From the NCBI GenBank assembly GCA_947632615.1, contig CANRPW010000015.1, positions 1 to 60,536 of the forward strand: a stretch of 60,536 nucleotides of DNA, in the 5' to 3' direction. A program made the position numbers and the translations under genes. The DNA comes from an uncultured Clostridia bacterium. Its GTDB lineage: Bacteria; Bacillota; Clostridia; Lachnospirales; CAG-274. The notes beneath the pieces were generated by a model, which saw only the letters and a program-made list of their open reading frames with translations, was not told the origin of the DNA and searched no databases. Positions 26,151 through 34,328 of this stretch are shown piece after piece (the stretch's first letter is position 1; each line of letters opens with the position of its first letter).

Positions 26151-27140
26151 TTATAATTCGTGAAGCTTTGAAATATAAAGATCATGCTTATCTCTTTCAT
26201 CAATTATATTTTGTATTGAGTCATGCACATACACAGGTGTAAAAACGTGACCCTTTTTATAATAATCGCTATAGGTGGTTATATATCTGTCGGGAAATTT
26301 CAGCATATAATAGAGAAGCTTAAGCTGTCTGTCGCCAAGAGGACAAATAGAAGTGTAGGTTTTTATAATTTCGCAAATATCCATCTGCGGAAAGGTACAT
26401 TTTTTTAAATATCTGCTTATAAGCTGCTTTATATCTTCAAGCTGAGATGATACGCTTAAGTTTAACAGATCGGTCATATACACCCCTGACGAATTTATGT
26501 ACATAGTTTCTTCATCCACATTATTGACGGCTATCCTCCCCTCACGTCTTGCCCGTGACTCCTCCGTCTTATATCCGAATTTATAAAGACCTTCAACGGA
26601 GCTTTCTCCAAGCTTTAAAAAGTAGTCATAGTTTTTAATAAAAATGTAGTCTATATCGTCTAAGCGGCGTTTGCGCCCTACCAGTCTTTTTAGTCTTTTA
26701 AGCTCCTTCAGCATATTTAAAAAGCTCTCTGTTATGTCGCCCCCTAAGTAAGAACCAAATTCTTCAAGAGCGCCAAATACGGCGGTTTTGTGTAAGCCTG
26801 CAAAGGCTTTAACGATCTCCTTCATATGGACGACATCAGTATAATCGGGGGTCTGGCAGTCTCTCACGGCAGCCGTCATTATGTAATTTGCGCCCTCAAG
26901 CTCAAAGTAAGGCAGCCCTTGGGCAGAGCGCTCAAACATTTCTATACGCCTGAAGCCCTTGCGCCTTATACGCTCCTTTATGCAGTCACAAAACATTATT
27001 CTGTCTTTATCGGCGCTTACCCGCCTTATAATAAAGCTGCCCCGCTCAGACTTTACAATATACATATATTTGATCTTCTTTATATATTTTGGCTTTATAT
27101 TAAAGCCCTCCGGTATTCTTTCATCTAAAATATCCATCAT
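26151..27140 (-). CDS. CotS-family spore coat protein (kinase-like fold)
   Basis: 329 residues, resembling the CotS/CotI/YsxE family of spore-coat-associated proteins with an aminoglycoside-phosphotransferase-like fold. Support comes from YIKKIKYMYIVKSERGSFII near the N-terminus (a lysine-containing strand region), YFELEGANYIMTAAV (about residues 98-112) and VKAFAGLHKTAVFG (about 139-152), characteristic of the family. The kinase catalytic HGD and DFD motifs are not clearly intact, common in coat members. AAGGAGGAAA precedes the ATG. A mother-cell promoter could not be identified with confidence. Confidence 0.65.
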   Translation of the reverse strand: MMDILDERIPEGFNIKPKYIKKIKYMYIVKSERGSFIIRRVSADKDRIMFCDCIKERIRRKGFRRIEMFERSAQGLPYFELEGANYIMTAAVRDCQTPDYTDVVHMKEIVKAFAGLHKTAVFGALEEFGSYLGGDITESFLNMLKELKRLKRLVGRKRRLDDIDYIFIKNYDYFLKLGESSVEGLYKFGYKTEESRARREGRIAVNNVDEETMYINSSGVYMTDLLNLSVSSQLEDIKQLISRYLKKCTFPQMDICEIIKTYTSICPLGDRQLKLLYYMLKFPDRYITTYSDYYKKGHVFTPVYVHDSIQNIIDERDKHDLYISKLHEL

Positions 27141-27232
27141 TTTCCTCCTTGTTTGTCTTAAACAGGCACACCTTCTTCGAGTCTGTTTATAAAAATATAT
27201 TCAAAAAAAACACCATATATTACAACTTGCCA

Positions 27233-27261
27233 TTGAAAAAGATTTTTAATAATGTTATACT
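27233..27261 (+). promoter_or_regulatory. Promoter of the asparagine synthetase gene
   Basis: TTGAAA (27233-27238) and TATACT (27256-27261) are 17 bp apart, with an extended -10 TG at 27253-27254. The leader to the ATG is about 80 nt. Confidence 0.75.
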
Positions 27262-27350
27262 TATAATAAGAAAGTATTGATTTAAAGAAGAAATAAAGAT
27301 TCTACGGCGTTTTTATGTCGTTTGGAGATCATTTACGGAGGCAGTTTTAT

Positions 27351-29171
27351 ATGTGCGGATTTTGCGGCTTTACCGGTAAAATCGACCAAAGAGGTAAAGT
27401 AATAAATGAAATGATGGATAAGATAGTTCACAGAGGGCCCGATTCCAGCGGATCATATGTGAGCAAGGAGGTTTGCTTAGGCTTCAGAAGACTCAGCATT
27501 ATCGACCTTTCGGAAGGCGACCAGCCTATATATAACGAAACAGGCGATATAGCCATCGTATTTAACGGCGAGATATATAATTATAAAGAGATAAGAAAAA
27601 CTCTTGAAGATAAACACACTTTCAAAACCAATTCAGACACCGAGGTTTTGGTTCATCTCTATGAAGAAAAGGGCGAGGACATGCTTAACGACCTGCGAGG
27701 TATGTTTGCCTTTGTCATCTACGACGGCAGAGATGGCAGCCTTTTTGGCGCAAGAGATTTCTTTGGCATAAAGCCCTTCTACTATGGCGAGTTTGAGGGT
27801 CATCTCTTATTCGGCTCTGAAATAAAGAGCTTTTTGCCTCACCCCTGCTTTAAGAAAGAAGTAAACAAAGTAGCCCTTGAAAATTATCTCACATTCCAAT
27901 ATTCAGTGCTTGACGAAACATTTTTTAAAGGCGTATACAAATTAAGACCCGGTCATTATTTAAAATATAAGGACAATAAGCTGGAAATAAAGAGATATTT
28001 CGATCCTATGTTTGAGCCCAAGGACGGTCTGCTTCAAGATGCTATAAAGAATGTTGAAGATGTAATGCAGAACTCTATAAAGGCTCACAAAATAAGCGAC
28101 GTTGAGGTAGGCTCCTTCCTTTCAAGCGGCGTTGACTCATCTTATGTAGCTGCTACCTTCAACGGCGACAAGACATTTACCGTAGGCTTTGACTACGACA
28201 ATTACAACGAAATAAGCTATGCAACCGCCCTTTCAGAAAAGGTGGGCATAGCAAACTACAACAAAACCATTACTACCGAAGAATATTGGAACGCTATCAG
28301 CAAGGTGCAATATCACATGGACGAGCCTCTTGCAGACCCTTCGGCTATAGCGCTTTATTTTGTGGCAAATCTTGCTTCACAATATGTAAAGGTTGCTCTT
28401 TCGGGGGAAGGCGCGGACGAGTTTTTCGGCGGCTACAACATATATAAGGAGCCTATGGATACAGCAGTAATGCGTATTTTCCCCAAGCCAATAAGAAAGC
28501 TTTTGGCAAAGGCAGTCAGCCTTATACCCTTCCATTTCAAGGGCAAGAGCTTCCTTATAAGAGCTTCTCAGTCAGTTGAAGAAAAATTCATAGGCAACGC
28601 AAAAATGTTTGAAAAGGCAGAAAGAGAGGCTATTCTCAAAGACCCTTCAGGCAATTACGACTACAAAGAAATAACAAAGCCTTACTACGACAAGGTGAAG
28701 GGGCTTGACGATGTAACAAAAATGCAGTTTATAGACCTTAACCTGTGGCTTGTAGGTGATATTCTTCTTAAGGCAGACAAAATGAGTATGGCAAACTCAC
28801 TTGAGGTAAGAGTACCCTTCCTGGATAAGGAGGTATTTAAAGTGGCCTCTAAAATACAGTCTGACTACAGGGTAAACCGTCAGGCTACAAAATATGTATT
28901 CCGTATGGCGGCAAAGGAGCATGTGCCCGATGAGACCGCTGTAAAGAAAAAGCTGGGTTTCCCTGTTCCCATACGTATATGGCTCAAGGATGACAAATAT
29001 TATAATATAGTCAAGGAGGCTTTCACAAGCAAGGCGGCAGAGGAGTTTTTCCACACCGATAAGCTCGTTCATTACCTTGACAACCACAAAAAGGGCAAAG
29101 AGGACAACTCAAGAAAGATCTGGACTATATATATGTTCCTGTTGTGGCATAAAGAATTTTTTGAAAATTAA
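27351..29171 (+). CDS. asnB: Glutamine-hydrolysing asparagine synthetase
   Basis: 606 residues. The start at 27351 is fixed by the family: Met is removed so that Cys2 of MCGFCGFTG becomes the glutaminase nucleophile, and GGAGG lies 9 bp upstream. An in-frame ATG at 27315 would bury that cysteine. HRGPDSSGSYV and NGEIYNYKEIR belong to the class II amidotransferase domain; VGSFLSSGVDSSYVAA is the ATP-binding P-loop of the synthetase domain; GEGADEFFGGY follows. It makes asparagine from aspartate with glutamine nitrogen. Monocistronic or read through into the HIT gene across a hairpin element. Confidence 0.95.
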   Translation: MCGFCGFTGKIDQRGKVINEMMDKIVHRGPDSSGSYVSKEVCLGFRRLSIIDLSEGDQPIYNETGDIAIVFNGEIYNYKEIRKTLEDKHTFKTNSDTEVLVHLYEEKGEDMLNDLRGMFAFVIYDGRDGSLFGARDFFGIKPFYYGEFEGHLLFGSEIKSFLPHPCFKKEVNKVALENYLTFQYSVLDETFFKGVYKLRPGHYLKYKDNKLEIKRYFDPMFEPKDGLLQDAIKNVEDVMQNSIKAHKISDVEVGSFLSSGVDSSYVAATFNGDKTFTVGFDYDNYNEISYATALSEKVGIANYNKTITTEEYWNAISKVQYHMDEPLADPSAIALYFVANLASQYVKVALSGEGADEFFGGYNIYKEPMDTAVMRIFPKPIRKLLAKAVSLIPFHFKGKSFLIRASQSVEEKFIGNAKMFEKAEREAILKDPSGNYDYKEITKPYYDKVKGLDDVTKMQFIDLNLWLVGDILLKADKMSMANSLEVRVPFLDKEVFKVASKIQSDYRVNRQATKYVFRMAAKEHVPDETAVKKKLGFPVPIRIWLKDDKYYNIVKEAFTSKAAEEFFHTDKLVHYLDNHKKGKEDNSRKIWTIYMFLLWHKEFFEN

Positions 29172-29217
29172 TAATTTGCCGTATATATATACGGAAAACC
29201 ACCCAATCTACCGGGGC

Positions 29218-29365
29218 GTCGGGGGCGAGGGGGCATAGCGTGAAGCGACAGAGGCTCCTGCGGGAGCCTCTGTCGCTTCACGCTATGCCCCCTCGCCCCC
29301 GACCCATCCCACCCACCCTCCCCTCACGCCGCTAAAGCGGCAGGAGGGGCGGGTGGGCGGGATGG
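29218..29365. repeat. Giant GC-rich paired hairpin element, copy 3
   Basis: Hairpin 1 has perfect 41-bp arms (29218-29258 and 29263-29303) with spacer tgcg. Hairpin 2 follows at once with 29-bp arms and four mismatches (29304-29332 and 29337-29365) and spacer taaa. Hairpin 2 contains acccaccct, shared with the element at 60.4 kb. A separate perfect 16-bp AT-rich palindrome lies at 29179-29194. The element fills the gap between asnB and the HIT gene. Confidence 0.9.
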
Positions 29366-29399
29366 AACACACTACTCAAAAACCAAAGGAGGATGCAAA

Positions 29400-29804
29400 A
29401 TGTCAGATTGTTTTTTCTGCAAGATCGCAAAGGGAGAAGTTCCCACAAACACAGTATATGAGGATGATGATTTCAGAGTTATATTGGATATAGCTCCTGC
29501 CAACCCGGGCCACTGTCTTATAATACCTAAAAAGCACTCGGCTAATATTTACGAAACCGACGACGAAGTGCTTGCAAAGGCAATGGTGCTGGCTAAAAAA
29601 ATGGCAGTTAAGGTTAAAAAGGCTACAGGCTGCGACGGCGTAAATATTATGCAGAATAACGAAGAAGCCGCAGGTCAGACTGTGTTCCATTTTCATATGC
29701 ACATTATACCCAGATATGATGGCGACAAGGCATTAAGCTATAAAACCATGAAGCAAACAGACGAGGAGTTTGCCGAAATGAGGCAAAAGATCACCGCTTT
29801 ATGA
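29400..29804 (+). CDS. hinT: HIT family nucleotide-binding protein (HinT-like)
   Basis: 134 residues. The histidine triad FHFHMHIIPRY (about residues 98-108, HxHxH) is intact; CFFCKIAKGEVPT at the N-terminus carries a C-X2-C zinc pair typical of Firmicute HIT proteins, and CLIIPKKHSANIYE is conserved. The family hydrolyses nucleotide phosphoramidates such as AMP-lysine. AAAGGAGGATG precedes the ATG. No promoter is visible between the hairpin element and the gene. Its stop overlaps the next start. Confidence 0.93.
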   Translation: MSDCFFCKIAKGEVPTNTVYEDDDFRVILDIAPANPGHCLIIPKKHSANIYETDDEVLAKAMVLAKKMAVKVKKATGCDGVNIMQNNEEAAGQTVFHFHMHIIPRYDGDKALSYKTMKQTDEEFAEMRQKITAL

Positions 29805-31006
29805 AGCTTATAAAAACTATAATAATTTTTGCCGCTATACTTGTGGGGCTATACTTTTTTACGGCTAAAATAGATATATCGGATGAGTCGGATGAGGTTA
29901 CAGCTATAAATACGACTGAAGTGGCCGAAACGGAACCGATCTCTTACGAAGAGCCTGCCGAGGATGCGCAAAATGACATTCCACGCCCTGCTATAGAGAA
30001 CTTTTATGACTTTACGGCAGATGAGCTTGACCTTGAAAATATGGATTTTGTAGGGGTTCTGCAAGTGGAAAGCCGTGATGAATGGCTTAAATATGTTGAC
30101 AGTTGTATAGACCGAGGCTTTCACTACATTCTTTTCAGCACGCCAACAGATGTTGAGTATGACGTGCAGTCCATTATGGACGGCTATCCTGTTACGGGCA
30201 TAGTTATAACCACTATAACAGGCGGCGACAAAGTAATTAAGGCGTATAAGCTCTCCTACACTATGTCGGAGGAAATTTTAAGAAAGCTGAAAAACGGCGC
30301 CGAGCTCACCGACGAAAAGCAAATTGCCGCTTATGAAAGGGCAAAGGCGTTTACCGATAGTCTTGCGGGTATGTCAGACTATGAAAAGTCGCTGGCAATA
30401 CACAATTATGTCTGCGAAAACCTCAGCTATGTAAAGGAGTCTGAAGGCGAGGATGTTATAAGCTGTTATGCAGGGCTTGTAGGCGGCAAAGGCAACTGTC
30501 AGGCGTATACCGATTCTTTTAATCTGCTGTGCGGACTTGCAGGCATTAATAGCGGCAGAATAACAGGTTCGGCCGCAGGAGAGGACCACAGCTGGAATTA
30601 TATAGCACTCGACGGCAAATATTATTTTACCGACTGCACTTTCGACGACGGAGTGACGGACGAAGACAGGGGCTATGGTATGTTTTACTTCAATCTGCCC
30701 TACCCTGTAATTTCAATAAATCACGTCGCCAAAACCATTCCCGAGGGCTGTGAGCTTGCCGATAGCTTGGATAACAACAATTTTTACGTAAGAAACGGTT
30801 GGTATGCAAACACTCCCGATGAGCTTGCCCGGGTATATAATAACATAGCAAATGTGTCATACACGGGTGAAATACTTTATAATACGGCAAACGGCAATAA
30901 GGAGCTTACAGATATTTTTGTAAGTAACCCTAAGGGATATTCTAAAATAAACACATCCAAATTTTCATTTGATGATTATGAGGTAATTAAGTTTAACCTC
31001 AGTTAA
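29801..31006 (+). CDS. Membrane-anchored transglutaminase-like domain protein
   Basis: 401 residues. A single N-terminal hydrophobic segment (about residues 4-21) acts as signal anchor, followed by an acidic linker. The transglutaminase-like domain carries the catalytic Cys in GGKGNCQAYTDSFNLLC (about 229-245), the His in AGEDHSWNYIALDGKYY and the Asp in FTDCTFDDG, so the papain-like triad is complete. Such secreted proteins are probably peptidases or crosslinkers of the cell wall. About 80 residues at the C-terminus lack recognisable motifs. Coupled to hinT by an ATGA overlap; a terminator follows. Confidence 0.82.
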   Translation: MKLIKTIIIFAAILVGLYFFTAKIDISDESDEVTAINTTEVAETEPISYEEPAEDAQNDIPRPAIENFYDFTADELDLENMDFVGVLQVESRDEWLKYVDSCIDRGFHYILFSTPTDVEYDVQSIMDGYPVTGIVITTITGGDKVIKAYKLSYTMSEEILRKLKNGAELTDEKQIAAYERAKAFTDSLAGMSDYEKSLAIHNYVCENLSYVKESEGEDVISCYAGLVGGKGNCQAYTDSFNLLCGLAGINSGRITGSAAGEDHSWNYIALDGKYYFTDCTFDDGVTDEDRGYGMFYFNLPYPVISINHVAKTIPEGCELADSLDNNNFYVRNGWYANTPDELARVYNNIANVSYTGEILYNTANGNKELTDIFVSNPKGYSKINTSKFSFDDYEVIKFNLS

Positions 31007-31017
31007 TGATTTTAAAA

Positions 31018-31063
31018 AGACCGTCCTAAAATATACAGACGTATATATGCGGACGGCTTTTTT
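31018..31063 (+). terminator. Terminator after the transglutaminase-like gene
   Basis: Arms ccgtcc (31021-31026) and ggacgg (31051-31056) close an inner AT-rich stem, followed by ctttttt. It ends the asnB/hinT-side transcript before the asp23 promoter. Confidence 0.8.
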
Positions 31064-31122
31064 GCGGCGTAAAATCTGTGATTTTTTTATAGGTTCAAAC
31101 TGAAAATAGCTCTAAAATATAT

Positions 31123-31150
31123 TTGCATTTAGGTGAAATTGTGTTATAAT
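31123..31150 (+). promoter_or_regulatory. Promoter of the asp23-to-recN operon
   Basis: TTGCAT (31123-31128) and TGTTATAAT, an extended -10 with perfect TATAAT (31145-31150), are separated by 16 bp. It is 36 bp upstream of the first ATG and the only clear promoter for about 9.7 kb of tightly spaced genes. Confidence 0.8.
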
Positions 31151-31185
31151 TAAATGAAGTAATATTTTTTTGGGAGGAGATCATT

Positions 31186-31599
31186 ATGGGAGAATTTAAA
31201 GGCGAAATAAGCAGTATTCAAATCACCGAAGATGTAATTTCAAGTATAGCCGCAGCGGCTGCTCTTGACACCGAGGGCGTAGCAGGCTTGGAGATCGACA
31301 GTGACAACGGCTTTTTAGGTTTATTTTTCAGAAAAAACATCATAAACGGCGTTGAAATCGAATTAAAAGGCAGCGAAGTAAGCCTCGGGCTTGGCGTACT
31401 TGTTTATTTTGGCTGCAAGCTCAATGAAATTGGCGTGCAGATACAGAAAAACGTTAAGGAAGCTGTTGAAAATATGGCAGGTCTTAAGGTAAAAAAGATA
31501 AATATAAGCATTGTAGGCATAGAAAAGAAAGAAGCGGCTCCTGAGGTCAGCGAAAAAGAAGCAGACAACTTACCTGAGGAAGACACCGTTATTAATTAA
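31186..31599 (+). CDS. Asp23/Gls24 family envelope stress protein
   Basis: 137 residues. The Asp23 domain spans most of the protein: ITEDVISSIAAAAALDTEGV, an amphipathic middle, VYFGCKLNEIGVQIQKNVKE and VKKINISIVGIE are family-typical. The C-terminus is an acidic, Glu-rich tail. Clostridia commonly carry this gene just before nusB. Members in other Firmicutes act at the envelope; its exact role here is unknown. GGGAGGAGATC precedes the ATG. Confidence 0.9.
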   Translation: MGEFKGEISSIQITEDVISSIAAAAALDTEGVAGLEIDSDNGFLGLFFRKNIINGVEIELKGSEVSLGLGVLVYFGCKLNEIGVQIQKNVKEAVENMAGLKVKKINISIVGIEKKEAAPEVSEKEADNLPEEDTVIN

Positions 31600-31609
31600 A
31601 GGTGAGGTT

Positions 31610-32011
31610 ATGAGCAGACACATCGACAGAACTCATGTTTTTAAGCTTGTTTTTCAAATAGGCTTTTTGGGCGCAGAAGAAGTTGGAAATAAGCTGGAGG
31701 AATATTTAGACGAAAATCTTACAAACAAGGACGACCGCGCTTTTATAACAGAGGAATTTAAAGGCGTTGTTAAAAATCTTGACGAAATAGACAGCGCTAT
31801 AAAAAATGCTGCCATAGGCTGGAGTTTGGAGCGCATAGACAAAACCGACATTGCCATTTTAAGGCTTGCCGCATATGAGATAATGTACTGCGACATACCT
31901 GATGCTGTGGCAGTGAATGAGGCTGTTCTTTTAGCGAAGGAATTTTCGGGAGATAAAGCGCCGGGCTTTGTAAACGGTCTGCTTGCCCATATAATAAAGG
32001 AAAAATCATAA
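31610..32011 (+). CDS. nusB: Transcription antitermination factor NusB
   Basis: 133 residues, all-helical NusB domain. KLVFQIGFL near the N-terminus, RIDKTDIAILRLAAYEIMYC (about residues 71-90) and VAVNEAVLLAKEFSGDKAPGFVNGLL are signature segments. It binds boxA RNA with S10 (NusE) in rRNA antitermination. It starts 10 bp after the Asp23 gene and overlaps the xseA start (TAATG). Confidence 0.95.
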   Translation: MSRHIDRTHVFKLVFQIGFLGAEEVGNKLEEYLDENLTNKDDRAFITEEFKGVVKNLDEIDSAIKNAAIGWSLERIDKTDIAILRLAAYEIMYCDIPDAVAVNEAVLLAKEFSGDKAPGFVNGLLAHIIKEKS

Positions 32012-33225
32012 TGGAAAAGATGATATATTCTGTATCTCAGATAAACAACTATGTTAAAAAGCTTTTTGACAGAGATGCCTTTCTTTCTGAGGTTTATGTC
32101 AGAGGAGAAATTTCAAATCTTAAAATTCATTCCTCGGGGCATATATATTTTACACTTAAAGACAAAACAGCGCAGATAAGCTGTGTTATGTTTTCGTCTT
32201 ACGCCGACAGGCTCAGATTTTTGCCCGAAAACGGCATGAAGGTGACAGTCTGCGGTACGGTTTCTCTTTATGAAAAAACAGGTGCTTATCAGCTATATGT
32301 ACGCATAATAGAGCCTGAAGGCTTGGGTTCTCTTTATCTTGCCTACGAAAAGCTGAGGCAGCGCCTTGCAAAGGCAGGGCTGTTTGATGAAAAGTATAAA
32401 AAGCCCCTGCCCAAATATCCAAAAACCGTAGCCGTTATCACATCCCCTACGGGGGCGGCAGTAAGAGATATTATAAGCATAGCCCAAAGACGAAACCCCA
32501 ATGTGGAGTTAGTTGTTGTTCCCGTTATTGTTCAGGGTGAAACGGCAGCCGACTCAATAGCTTCTGCAATAGAAGACGTAAACAGCTGGGCAAAAGCCGA
32601 TGTGATAATAGTAGGCAGAGGCGGCGGCAGCTTAGAAGATCTGTGGGCATTTAACGAAGAAAAGGTTGCAAGAGCCATATTCTACTCAAACATTCCCGTA
32701 GTTTCTGCCGTAGGTCACGAAACAGACTACACGATCTCCGACTTTATTGCCGATTTTCGTGCCCCTACCCCTTCCGCAGCCGCTGAAATAGTTATTAAAA
32801 AATCGGATGATATAAACAATAAAATAACACTCCTTTTAAACAGCATAAACGATAATATGCAGTTTATTTTAAGAGATTTAGGCCTTGCTCTTGACATTCA
32901 CAAAGCCTTCTTTGCTTCCGACTTTGAAGCGAACAAGGTTGGAGATGCAGCTATATATGTGTCAAGACTTTCAGAGGATATAAATAACTCTCTTAAAAAT
33001 AAACTTAATAATATTAAAAACAGATATGAGCATAGCAAAGCCCTGCTTAATTCTCTTTCACCTATAAGGGTGGTAGACAGGGGTTATGTAATAGTCACTG
33101 CCTCAGACGGCACTTCCATCACCTCCGTAAATGATATAAACGAAGGCGACGAGGTAAGTCTAAGGTTTAAAGACGGCAGAGCTTCCGCTCGGATTGGAGA
33201 AATAAATGGCAAAGAAGACTTTTGA
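32011..33225 (+). CDS. xseA: Exodeoxyribonuclease VII large subunit
   Basis: 404 residues. An N-terminal OB fold (VYVRGEISNLKIHSSGHIYF) precedes the catalytic region with VAVITSPTGAAVRDIISIAQ, IIVGRGGGSLEDLWAFNEE and SAVGHETDYTISDFIADFRA, then a long coiled coil and a short C-terminal domain. It degrades single-stranded DNA with XseB. The 3' end overlaps xseB by 20 bp. Confidence 0.96.
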   Translation: MEKMIYSVSQINNYVKKLFDRDAFLSEVYVRGEISNLKIHSSGHIYFTLKDKTAQISCVMFSSYADRLRFLPENGMKVTVCGTVSLYEKTGAYQLYVRIIEPEGLGSLYLAYEKLRQRLAKAGLFDEKYKKPLPKYPKTVAVITSPTGAAVRDIISIAQRRNPNVELVVVPVIVQGETAADSIASAIEDVNSWAKADVIIVGRGGGSLEDLWAFNEEKVARAIFYSNIPVVSAVGHETDYTISDFIADFRAPTPSAAAEIVIKKSDDINNKITLLLNSINDNMQFILRDLGLALDIHKAFFASDFEANKVGDAAIYVSRLSEDINNSLKNKLNNIKNRYEHSKALLNSLSPIRVVDRGYVIVTASDGTSITSVNDINEGDEVSLRFKDGRASARIGEINGKEDF

Positions 33226-33436
33226 AGACAATTTACAAAGACTTGAAGAAATAGCAGAGCTTATGGAAAGCGAAGAAACAACTCTTGAAAGCTCTCTTAA
33301 GCTCTATAAGGAAGGCATAGACCTGTGTGTAAAGTTAGGTGAAAAACTTGAAGACGTGCAGCAGCAGGTAAACATACTTAAGAAAACCGCTGAGGGCGCA
33401 TTTGAAAAAAAGCCATTTGATACTTTGGAGGAATAA
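33206..33436 (+). CDS. xseB: Exodeoxyribonuclease VII small subunit
   Basis: 76 residues, normal for XseB. TFEDNLQRLEEIAELMESEE and LESSLKLYKEGIDLCVKLGE are the two helices that pack on the XseA coiled coil. Overlap with xseA implies translational coupling for stoichiometric synthesis. The stop codon is 1 bp before the polyprenyl synthase ATG. Confidence 0.95.
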   Translation: MAKKTFEDNLQRLEEIAELMESEETTLESSLKLYKEGIDLCVKLGEKLEDVQQQVNILKKTAEGAFEKKPFDTLEE

Positions 33437-33437
33437 T

Positions 33438-34310
33438 ATGAAAAACTCTCTGAATGAAAGAATAGACCTTATAAATTCAAATTTTAAAAAATATCTTTCT
33501 CCCATATATCCCGAGCTTATATATGAGGCTATGGGCTACAGCGTGTTTGCAGGGGGCAAAAGACTGCGCCCTTTGCTGCTGATCGGCGCTTGTGAGGCTG
33601 TAGGCGGCAATATAGAGGATGCTCTCCCCTTTGCCTGTGCTATAGAAATGATACACACCTATACCCTCATACACGACGACCTGCCCGCAATGGATAATGA
33701 CGACTACAGGAGAGGCAAGCTCACCTGTCACAAAAAATTTTCTGAAGATATTGCAATTTTAGCAGGTGACGGACTTTTAAACTTAGCCTTTGAAACAATG
33801 CTTGAAACAGCTTCACAGAAGCGTGATTTTAAGTATGTTGATGCTGCTCTTACCATAGGAAACCTCTGCGGAGTAAAGGGCACCGTGGGAGGTCAGGTGG
33901 TAGATCTTCTCTCTGAAGATAAAAAGGCAGACGAAAAAACACTTTTATATATACACGACAAAAAAACGGCCGCGCTCATACAGGCGGCGCTTATGGCAGG
34001 AGCTATCATTGGCGGCGGCTCAAAAGACGACATTTCCAAATTTGAAAGCATAGGCTATGACCTTGGCATAGCCTTTCAGATAAAGGATGACATACTGGAT
34101 GTTACAAGCACAACAGAAGTGCTTGGCAAGCCCGTAGGCAGCGACGATAAAAACAACAAATCTACCTACATTTCCATTTTCGGAATGGAAAAAGCGCAAA
34201 AGGACTATAAGGAGCTTTCGGAAAGGGCTTCCCAAAAGCTGAAGGACTTTGGAGATGGGGCAAATTTCCTGTATGAATATTCCAAATTACTGACGGATAG
34301 GATAAATTAA
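33438..34310 (+). CDS. ispA: Polyprenyl (farnesyl) diphosphate synthase
   Basis: 290 residues. The first Asp-rich motif is in LIHDDLPAMDNDDYRRGK (about residues 80-97) and the second in AFQIKDDILDVTSTTE (about 214-229), with GGKRLRPLLLIGACEA near the N-terminus. The spacing matches short-chain (C15) synthases. The start is the ATG at 33438 behind TTGGAGGAATAAT; the longer in-frame reading overlaps xseB. It makes farnesyl diphosphate for undecaprenyl-lipid synthesis from MEP-pathway precursors, and dxs is next. Confidence 0.93.
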   Translation: MKNSLNERIDLINSNFKKYLSPIYPELIYEAMGYSVFAGGKRLRPLLLIGACEAVGGNIEDALPFACAIEMIHTYTLIHDDLPAMDNDDYRRGKLTCHKKFSEDIAILAGDGLLNLAFETMLETASQKRDFKYVDAALTIGNLCGVKGTVGGQVVDLLSEDKKADEKTLLYIHDKKTAALIQAALMAGAIIGGGSKDDISKFESIGYDLGIAFQIKDDILDVTSTTEVLGKPVGSDDKNNKSTYISIFGMEKAQKDYKELSERASQKLKDFGDGANFLYEYSKLLTDRIN

Positions 34311-34328
34311 CAGAACCGGTGAACAAAT

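Noticed and set aside
27315..27350. Upstream ATG for asparagine synthetase
   Set aside because: The catalytic cysteine must be residue 2, which fixes the start at 27351 behind GGAGG.
29179..29194. 16-bp AT palindrome after asnB as a terminator
   Set aside because: It is weak and followed by A rather than T on the coding strand.
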